From an uncultured Verrucomicrobiota bacterium (GTDB taxonomy: Bacteria; Verrucomicrobiota; Kiritimatiellia; CAIVKH01), in contig CALKUH010000018.1 of the NCBI GenBank assembly GCA_937996795.1, positions 1-64,000 of the forward strand: 64,000 nt of DNA, in the 5' to 3' direction. The first letter of the stretch is position 1. Each line of letters begins with the position of its first letter. The position numbers were made by a program, and so were the translations under genes. Of this stretch, positions 58,636 to 64,000 are shown piece by piece. The notes below the pieces were generated by a model. The model ran no database searches. It was not told the DNA's origin and saw only the letters and a list, made by a program, of their open reading frames with translations.

Positions 58636-59838
58636 TCACCAATGCTGGCGTTCGCGCGGGTGGTATTTGTCCTTGTCGTCCAATATCGAGCGGGGCGACT
58701 CCACGAGGGGGTCGATTCTGTTGGCTTGGTCATACGCCCATGCGATCCACTTGCCGGTTTCACTGTCTGCGTCGAGCGGCGTTCCTTCCGCCTGCGCTTT
58801 GGCGTGCACGGCGCGGATGTACTTTCTGAGGCGTTCCGCTTTCTGCCAGTTGTTGGACGATTCAAGCAGTTGGTCGACCCTTTGCTGCTCTGCCTCGATC
58901 TTCTTCCACATGGCAGCGCGCGCCTTCTCGGCAGCCTCAAGCCGCGCCCGCTCCAGTTGACGATCCCGTTCTCTTTTCGCCTCCGCCTCTTTTGCGGCGA
59001 TCCATGCGGCGGACATTTGACGAACGGACACGGCTACGTGTCCCAAGCAGTCCTCCAGCCGCTGGCGGTCGCCGTCGCTGAATTTGGTTCGTATCCCGTC
59101 GCCATGCCCCCAAATGCTCTGGACTGAACGGATGTGGATTTCAAGGCGACCGCAGGGTGCGAAAACCATCCTGTTCTGAGAATGGTGGAATTCATACCGC
59201 GATCCGCTGTGCGTGGACGCGGTAGCTTCTTCAACCTGCCTCTTGAGGCCCTCCCGGATGAAGAGTACGACCTCCAAATCCGACTGCTTAATCAATGTTT
59301 GTCTGCGGGTTTTGTCGATTGTCACGGTGTACGACTGGGCCTCCAGGCCACGGATCAAGCCCTCCATGATGCGCAGCGCGCGCGGAAGAGCCTTTGGCGA
59401 CACCCGTATATCCAGGCATGAGTCTGTCGGTGGCCTCAAAATTCCGTCATAGACCGGGGACTCAGCCGAAAGCTGTTTGTGCGTTGTCAAAACGATCGGA
59501 TGCGCGCCGGCCAAGGTGTTGGGAACGGTGATGGGGGGATACGTGGAGTCCCTCTCCCCTGTCTGCTTCGTGACATATACATACGGGTAGGGCGCAATCG
59601 TGATCATCGGGTTGTGCTCGGGTCTGGGAAGAACCGTCTTTTTCACGCGTTGACCTGCAGCGATACGCGCCCAATACCCTAAGGGCGGGCGGGGTATGTC
59701 GTTTTTCCGGCAAATTTTTGCGAGCCCCACATCGGAGATGCCAAACTCCCGGGCCACCCGCGAAACCGGCTTCTCCCAAATCCGATCGTACAGAGCTTGC
59801 CTGCTAAGGTTGGTAGATGAACGCGCCGAATTGCCCAT
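58636..59838 (-). CDS. HTH and coiled-coil protein of unknown function
   Basis: A 400-residue protein. A helix-turn-helix-like N-terminus reads LYDRIWEKPVSRVAREFGIS then LAKICRKNDIPRPPLGYWA, a pattern seen in uncharacterised plasmid- and island-borne proteins. A middle alpha/beta domain follows (about 120-255). Then comes a long coiled coil (AAKEAEAKRERDRQLERARL, EAAEKARAAMWKKIEAEQQR, about 285-335) and a helical tail. No enzyme motif recognised. First gene of a two-gene unit with the ankyrin gene, beside known defence genes. Confidence 0.72.
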   Translation of the reverse strand: MGNSARSSTNLSRQALYDRIWEKPVSRVAREFGISDVGLAKICRKNDIPRPPLGYWARIAAGQRVKKTVLPRPEHNPMITIAPYPYVYVTKQTGERDSTYPPITVPNTLAGAHPIVLTTHKQLSAESPVYDGILRPPTDSCLDIRVSPKALPRALRIMEGLIRGLEAQSYTVTIDKTRRQTLIKQSDLEVVLFIREGLKRQVEEATASTHSGSRYEFHHSQNRMVFAPCGRLEIHIRSVQSIWGHGDGIRTKFSDGDRQRLEDCLGHVAVSVRQMSAAWIAAKEAEAKRERDRQLERARLEAAEKARAAMWKKIEAEQQRVDQLLESSNNWQKAERLRKYIRAVHAKAQAEGTPLDADSETGKWIAWAYDQANRIDPLVESPRSILDDKDKYHPRERQHW

Positions 59839-60258
59839 GATCGATGCTCCCGGGAATGCTGAAGCGGTCTGGTAGAAACAATCCCGCCTAAAATCAAATG
59901 GGAAAACGGATCACGGATATGGCCTGCCCTCCGCCCTGTTGCCGTCATGGCACGATGTTGGGCTGTAATGTCAGAAAAAATGATGAGTTTTCCTGACAAT
60001 AACGACGCAGGGATACCAGCGCTGTGGGGAGCGCCGCCCGGCAAATTTGTCGCCAACAGCGGTCGCGTGTGGCGACTATAGCCGGCCTGAATGATGTGCG
60101 TCCTATACCACCGGTCCCAAGGGGGCGATTGATAATATCAACGAAAACAATGATTGCGCTAGCTTCGGGTTCCGGTTCGCACCCCTTAAGGGTGGTGCGA
60201 GAACCGGAACCGGTTTTGGTGGTTGCGGTGGTTATGGTTTGGCCGTGAGCGCCGCAAC
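59839..60258. other. Spacer with a large inverted repeat
   Basis: No gene seen in 420 bp. GGTTCCGGTTC-GCACC (60168-60183) faces GGTGC-GAGAACCGGAACC (60194-60211), a nearly perfect 16-bp dyad with a CTTAAG-rich loop. It lies between the end of the replication gene and the start of the HTH gene and could be an operator, a terminator (no T-run follows) or a replication signal. A second dyad ATAATATCAAC/GTTG-type is weak. Confidence 0.45.
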
Positions 60259-62259
60259 CTAAACCGGTATTCCGGGCAAGGTCAGCCGGAGCATGGCTTC
60301 GATTTGATCGGGGGTTCCGTAGAAGACCCGGCCATCCTTCTCTTTCATCCGTGGCGTCTTTTTCACCAGGTCGGAATGAATCCAGTCATCAATAATTGCC
60401 CTAGCCCGCTTGTCGCCGACCTTGGCGAGGGATTGGACTTTTGCCGAGAGGATACCCTTCGGGATGGGCCCCTCGGCAAATGCCTGCGGAATCAGCGGGC
60501 GGAATGAATCGAGCGGTTGACTGGTGGCGGGACGCCCGGAACGCGATTTGCCGCTCGCCCGCGTGTTGACCAGCTCCTGCCACGCCTCGAAGTCAAAATC
60601 CGGGTCGCGCTCGTACAGCATGGTGGAGGGGTCGAGTATGATGGCGAAGGGCGGTTGACGGCGGCCGTCGTTGTGCTTCGCAAAGCAGCAGACGATCGGA
60701 GGCGCTTCGGATTCGTCGCCGGGGGCGAGATTCAAAACGCAGCGACTGGCCGTGTAAAGCGCCTTGGACCCCTTTCCGAAATTCGGGGCGTCAAAGCCCA
60801 CGGCTTGGGCGATATTCTTCGCTCCGGTACGACTGTGGGCGAGGATTACAAGAGCGGCATCGGGGTCGACCTGTCGCAAGAGGCGGCGCAGGACTTGAAG
60901 GGTGCCACGGGTGTCCTCGTCGTTATTGGCTTCACCGTCCAGCACGTCGCCCCACGGGTCCACCCACAACACTTGGGGGCGGAAGGATTCGAGGGTTGTC
61001 TTCCATCGAACTAAGTTCATGGGCGATGCGACCGTGATGAACGGGTCTTCGGGATGCTCCAGCGTGGCCATCCGGATGTGGGCGTCCAGCCGTTCAAGCT
61101 GCTCTGGAGACAGCCCGCCGGACATCCGGCGTACATCGTTCTGAAGCCGGTGAATGCTGTTTTCGGAGCCCATCAACAGGTGGCGGAGTGGTTGCCCGCT
61201 GGTGGGGATGTCCGCGAACGGCAGGCCCAGCACCTGGTTGCGGGCCAGGTTGAGGGAGAGACGCGATTTTCCGAGGCCGCCCTGTCCAAAAATCGTACTC
61301 ACCTGACCCATCGCAAACCCGTCCCCCCAGAAGCAGACCTGGGGCGGAAGCATCAGGCGGGACAACTCGGCCCAACCCCGTGTGCTGTAGGGCACGATAA
61401 CCGGCGCGCTTTCTGGCGCTGCCTCGGGAGCGGATGTGGAGTCGCGGGGTCCGGTCGATCCCCACGGTAGATAACCATGCTCTTGGGCGAGGGCAAAGAG
61501 CGTGCCGAGTGTGCGCCCGCCGCCCGGCTTGAATGAATCCCACACCTTGCGGGTGTCCTGCGGGCCTTGATACTTGGCGCCGCCCATTGCGCTCCACCGG
61601 TCGAAGTCCTCATACGCCAAGCCGCCATCGTGCAGGGCCATGCCGACAAAAAGCCAGGTGTCGCGGTCGCAGTCGGCGGGGATATGCCGAAGCGCTTCGC
61701 GCGCCCGCGACTGTTCCCAATCCGAAGATTCAAACACGTTGGCCCGGGGCGGTTTCTCCTGTTCACGAAGCATCTCCAGCCATGACGCGGGAAGGTCCGC
61801 CTCTCCGCCATCATTCAGCACCTCGTAGCCAGGCGAGGGCGGCACGATCACGTAGCCGCCGTCTCCGCGCACATCCATGCCGTAGGCAGGCTTGTCGGTT
61901 CTGGATGGAACTTTGATTCCCTCCGGCACCCGGTAATAGCGATGGCGCCCGCCGCGCGGGGTTTTGACCGTATACGTCTCATGGAGGGGGCCGTGCTTCG
62001 CCTCCAATTCAGCGAGCGCCCGTTCGCCGTCCTTGGGCGGCGACTTTGCTGCGTCGAGATCGGTGTCGATCACGACCACTCCGCTGCCGGTGGGGCGCGC
62101 GATGAGCGCGTCGGGCCATTGGGACCACCACGCGGCGATTGCCGTCTGGTCGGTCGTTGCCGCATGGAATCCGTGAGCGACCAACGGCCGCTTTGTGCCC
62201 GGCTGGCAGGGGAAGATGGGAATTCCCGCCGCCGCCATTGAGAGGGCGTGTTCCTTCAT
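60259..62259 (-). CDS. Bifunctional primase-polymerase and RepA-like helicase
   Basis: A 666-residue replication protein. Residues 1-200 are a prim-pol domain with GVVVIDTDLDAAK and TPRGGRHRYYRVPEGIKVP, the acidic pair and histidine of the active site. A PriCT-2-like linker follows (REALRHIPADCDRDTWLFVG, ...GGAKYQGPQDTRKVWDSF). The hexameric helicase domain (about 330-520) has Walker A FGQGGLGKSRLSLNLAR and Walker B QVLWVDPWGD. A winged-helix tail (about 600-660) ends it. Start MKEHALSM at 62259 overlaps the preceding gene by an ATGA. It probably primes and unwinds the element for autonomous replication after excision. Confidence 0.88.
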   Translation of the reverse strand: MKEHALSMAAAGIPIFPCQPGTKRPLVAHGFHAATTDQTAIAAWWSQWPDALIARPTGSGVVVIDTDLDAAKSPPKDGERALAELEAKHGPLHETYTVKTPRGGRHRYYRVPEGIKVPSRTDKPAYGMDVRGDGGYVIVPPSPGYEVLNDGGEADLPASWLEMLREQEKPPRANVFESSDWEQSRAREALRHIPADCDRDTWLFVGMALHDGGLAYEDFDRWSAMGGAKYQGPQDTRKVWDSFKPGGGRTLGTLFALAQEHGYLPWGSTGPRDSTSAPEAAPESAPVIVPYSTRGWAELSRLMLPPQVCFWGDGFAMGQVSTIFGQGGLGKSRLSLNLARNQVLGLPFADIPTSGQPLRHLLMGSENSIHRLQNDVRRMSGGLSPEQLERLDAHIRMATLEHPEDPFITVASPMNLVRWKTTLESFRPQVLWVDPWGDVLDGEANNDEDTRGTLQVLRRLLRQVDPDAALVILAHSRTGAKNIAQAVGFDAPNFGKGSKALYTASRCVLNLAPGDESEAPPIVCCFAKHNDGRRQPPFAIILDPSTMLYERDPDFDFEAWQELVNTRASGKSRSGRPATSQPLDSFRPLIPQAFAEGPIPKGILSAKVQSLAKVGDKRARAIIDDWIHSDLVKKTPRMKEKDGRVFYGTPDQIEAMLRLTLPGIPV

Positions 62260-62597
62260 GGTGCACCTCGTTCCGATGCTTGGTCGGGCGCGGTTTGGGC
62301 GTTGGCTTCGGTTGCGAGGAAGCGCTGACGGGATTCCAGCAGGCTGAGGGTGGCCTCCTTTTGGGAGTCGAACCATTGGCGATTGTTCGCCACGTGCCAA
62401 TTCCAGAAGGCATCTTCGTCCAGCGGGTTGGCCAGCATCAGCTGCCAGCATCCGGGTACGCCGAGCAGCCGATTGTCTGCCCAGTACCACTCCCATTCGA
62501 CGCCGGTCGTCAGGTGCAGGATTTCCAGCAGGGCGTCGGCTTGCTCCTCGGCATCGGTCGGGGGCGCTTGCTTGCGTGCACGATTGAGGTTGCGCAT
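62256..62597 (-). CDS. Small island protein of unknown function
   Basis: A 113-residue protein (MRNLNRARKQAPPTDAEEQA) with a Trp-rich centre (VEWEWYWADNRLLGVPGCWQ, EDAFWNWHVANNRQWF) and helical C-terminus. It lies between the excisionase-like gene and the primase gene, with overlap to the latter, so it probably serves replication. No family recognised. Confidence 0.6.
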   Translation of the reverse strand: MRNLNRARKQAPPTDAEEQADALLEILHLTTGVEWEWYWADNRLLGVPGCWQLMLANPLDEDAFWNWHVANNRQWFDSQKEATLSLLESRQRFLATEANAQTAPDQASERGAP

Positions 62598-62601
62598 GGC
62601 T

Positions 62602-62817
62602 TCACCCTCCCATCGGCTCGATGCTGCGCGCGTTGAGGAACGCCGCGCACGATTCGCGGTCATAGCTGACGCTGCGGGCCGTCAGCTTGTAGAAGCGGAT
62701 GGCGCGTCGGGTGCGCAGCCGCTTCAGTTGGTGGGGCGACACCCCGAGGAACGCGCAAGCTTGCGCGGCGTTCAGGCGCGGGGGCCAGTCATACTGTCGT
62801 TTCTGTAGCATCTTCAT
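62602..62817 (-). CDS. Excisionase/MerR-like helix-turn-helix protein
   Basis: A 71-residue DNA-binding protein. PPRLNAAQACAFLGVSPHQL then RTRRAIRFYKLTARSVSYDR follows the winged helix-turn-helix of Xis and AlpA-like excisionases. Start MKMLQKRQ at 62817 or two codons further in. Together with the integrase downstream in the window, it likely directs excision of the element and may repress the replication operon. Confidence 0.8.
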   Translation of the reverse strand: MKMLQKRQYDWPPRLNAAQACAFLGVSPHQLKRLRTRRAIRFYKLTARSVSYDRESCAAFLNARSIEPMGG

Positions 62818-62880
62818 CCTTCCCGGGCCGTGTGGCCCTTTGATGCGCACAGAAATACGAGGTCAAAAAAATGCCGGTTT

Positions 62881-62946
62881 TGCGGATCGGGACTGGGGAT
62901 CGAAATGCAGGCCCGTTCGCCCGAAAACCGGTTGCGGATCGGGACT
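62881..62946. repeat. Direct repeat TGCGGATCGGGACT, iteron-like
   Basis: Identical 14-base copies lie at 62881-62894 and 62933-62946, each preceded by CCGGTT. They sit in the 162-bp spacer upstream of the excisionase and replication genes, so they may bind the replication or excision protein. Two copies only. Confidence 0.45.
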
Positions 62947-62979
62947 TGCTCTCCTCCAGACCGGGCCGTTCGTCCCTAA

Positions 62980-63414
62980 TCAGTCTGCGGATTTGCGTTG
63001 ACGGGGTCCGATGCGGCGCGCGGCTTTTGATTTCGACGCCGCGTGCAATCGCTTCAAATCTTTCAGCGTTCTTTCGGGCCATCCATTCGCGTCAAAGTCC
63101 GCGAAGAAACCTTGAGGGTCTTGGGGTTGCCATGATGCGCGGGGTACGTCGGACCAAACCCGCGCGATCAGGCTGCGCACTTGGTTTCGATAGTTTCGAG
63201 ATACGTACCCAAGCTGTTTGGCGAGTTGGATTGTGTTCAGCCGGATCTCGGGTGGATCGAAAAGGGGCGAATCCTCCGCCGCCATCTCAATCAGCCGGTG
63301 GGCGATTCGTATGGCCGCTTTCAAATCTTCTTCATCAGAGCATTTTGATTTTGACAGCAGCGCCGCGGCGACCATGGCGACCTGAATGGCGTTTGGTTTG
63401 GGCTGGGTGCTCAT
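62980..63414 (-). CDS. Integrase-linked protein of unknown function
   Basis: A 144-residue, mainly helical protein (MVAAALLSKSKCSDEEDLKA, AAIRIAHRLIEMAAEDSPLF) with a basic C-terminal tail. Its start lies 8 bp from the integrase stop, so it is in the same transcript. The middle has DNA-binding-like SRNYRNQVRSLIARVW. No family recognised; an accessory recombination protein is possible. Confidence 0.65.
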   Translation of the reverse strand: MSTQPKPNAIQVAMVAAALLSKSKCSDEEDLKAAIRIAHRLIEMAAEDSPLFDPPEIRLNTIQLAKQLGYVSRNYRNQVRSLIARVWSDVPRASWQPQDPQGFFADFDANGWPERTLKDLKRLHAASKSKAARRIGPRQRKSAD

Positions 63415-63422
63415 GAGCGTTG

Positions 63423-64000
63423 TCAGGCCGAAGCGGCAAGCGGGAACCGGATGACACCGCTATCCGCAGGTTTGATCTTCCAGTAGGCGCGCGCGTCGCG
63501 CGGGCGGACGAGCGCCCGGTAATGGTTGAAAAGAACGGCGGTATCGTCGGTATGGCCGAGTTGGGAGGCCGTCCGGGCGGCGTCCTGGAAGGCGGCCAGA
63601 TGGTAGCTCCCGTAGCTGTGGCGTGCGCCGTTGTGAGGGATTTCCACGCCGGCCCTTTTCTGCACCGCTCTCAGACCGCGGCGCGAATAGAAGACCGGGC
63701 CCGCGGCTTGCCGATAGGGGGTAATCCAGGCCAGCAGATTGGGCTCGATCTTGACGTAACGCGCGCGCCGCTTCTTTGCTGTTGCCGGATCGACGAGGAT
63801 GTGGCGGCGGGACAAATCGATATTCCGCCAATCCAGCGCGGCCAGTTCGCTGGCGCGTAGCCCCGCGAAGAAACTGATGGCCAGATGGGGAAGCATTTGG
63901 TGGCGGAGTTTGACCGTGCGCTCGTTTTCTCCCGGCCCTGCGTTAGCCTGCGCGGAGAGGAGCAGGGCCTTTACATCGGCGGGCTCCAGAATGCGAGGCG
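63423..64000 (-). CDS. Tyrosine recombinase/integrase, partial (5' end outside the window)
   Basis: The visible 192 residues form the catalytic part of a phage-type integrase. The core-binding end reads ILEPADVKALLLSAQA; the first catalytic Arg is in SFFAGLRASELAALDW. The HxxR pair appears as HNGARHSYGSYH, then LGHTDDTAVLFNHYRALVRP holds the last His and the nucleophile Tyr. The start lies beyond position 64000. It catalyses integration of the element; the attachment site should lie to the right of the window. Confidence 0.9.
   Translation of the reverse strand, partial: PRILEPADVKALLLSAQANAGPGENERTVKLRHQMLPHLAISFFAGLRASELAALDWRNIDLSRRHILVDPATAKKRRARYVKIEPNLLAWITPYRQAAGPVFYSRRGLRAVQKRAGVEIPHNGARHSYGSYHLAAFQDAARTASQLGHTDDTAVLFNHYRALVRPRDARAYWKIKPADSGVIRFPLAASA

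Larger units (their letters stand above)
38387..64000. mobile_element. Integrated element carrying a defence island (right end outside the window)
   Basis: A tyrosine integrase, an excisionase-like protein and a primase/helicase lie at the right. An ArdA antirestriction operon and phage-type small genes lie at the left. Between them is a 15-kb block of defence genes. No structural phage genes or conjugation genes are visible, so it may be a satellite, an integrative plasmid or a decayed integrative conjugative element. The left boundary is taken at the first phage-like gene and is uncertain; the right one lies beyond the window. Confidence 0.55.

Noticed and set aside
1..64000. CRISPR arrays and rRNA genes
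   Set aside because: I saw no run of regularly spaced direct repeats and no rRNA sequence; short dispersed repeats differ in spacing and are inverted.

Overview
The window is GC-rich chromosomal DNA from a heterotrophic, sugar-degrading bacterium. No rRNA or other phylogenetic marker is present, so the assignment is an inference. Several traits fit an uncultured Kiritimatiellota or related PVC (Planctomycetes-Verrucomicrobia-Chlamydiae) lineage: a fused sugar-binding-protein/permease, an anaerobic sulfatase-maturase-like radical SAM enzyme, a rhamnulokinase operon, a c-di-AMP-type riboswitch before a Trk/Ktr K+ channel gene, and several families of short dispersed repeats lying between and even inside genes.

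Layout. (1) 1-2.8 kb: a small serine-recombinase element (AbrB-like regulator plus recombinase) bounded by a 400-bp inverted repeat that ends at a tRNA-Ser(CGA) gene. (2) 2.9-5.6 kb: a secreted protein, an RNA methyltransferase and a short exported protein. (3) 5.7-17.7 kb, minus strand: a 2-oxoacid dehydrogenase complex (fused E1, E3, E2) behind a DeoR repressor with a clear operator, then a sugar-phosphate module (PfkB kinase, mutarotase-like protein, SrlD-type sorbitol-6-phosphate dehydrogenase, SorE-like reductase, PHP-domain protein). (4) 17.8-26.9 kb, plus strand: a second DeoR regulator, a two-domain class II aldolase, rhamnulokinase, a SulP transporter and a complete Rbs/Mgl-type ABC sugar importer. 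Together 3 and 4 import hexoses or 6-deoxyhexoses, convert them to glycolytic intermediates and oxidise the resulting 2-oxoacid to acyl-CoA. (5) 26.9-29.7 kb: small accessory genes (XRE-ImmA/PIN pair, GIY-YIG protein, DUF2188 protein, a broken DNA methylase). (6) 29.7-37.9 kb: radical SAM maturase, a second sugar ABC importer of unusual architecture, and TrkH with its riboswitch; then tRNA-Arg(CCT) at 38.1 kb.

(7) 38.4-64 kb is an integrated genetic element running off the right edge: a tyrosine integrase, an excisionase-like protein, a primase/helicase, an ArdA operon and stretches rich in hairpins. Its centre (45-60 kb) is a defence island read on the minus strand. The core is one tightly packed gene string: a PLD-SNF2 helicase, a type IIG-like DNA methylase whose C-terminus looks like an AbiEi-type antitoxin, the matching AbiEii-type toxin, DarT toxin, DarG antitoxin, an Mrr-N-like winged-helix protein and an HNH nuclease with a possible PUA-like sensor domain. 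Upstream lies an unrecognised two-gene module (HTH/coiled-coil protein plus ankyrin-repeat protein). The apparent fusion of an antitoxin to a restriction-modification methylase, followed by its toxin and a second toxin-antitoxin pair in the same string, is the most interesting finding here.
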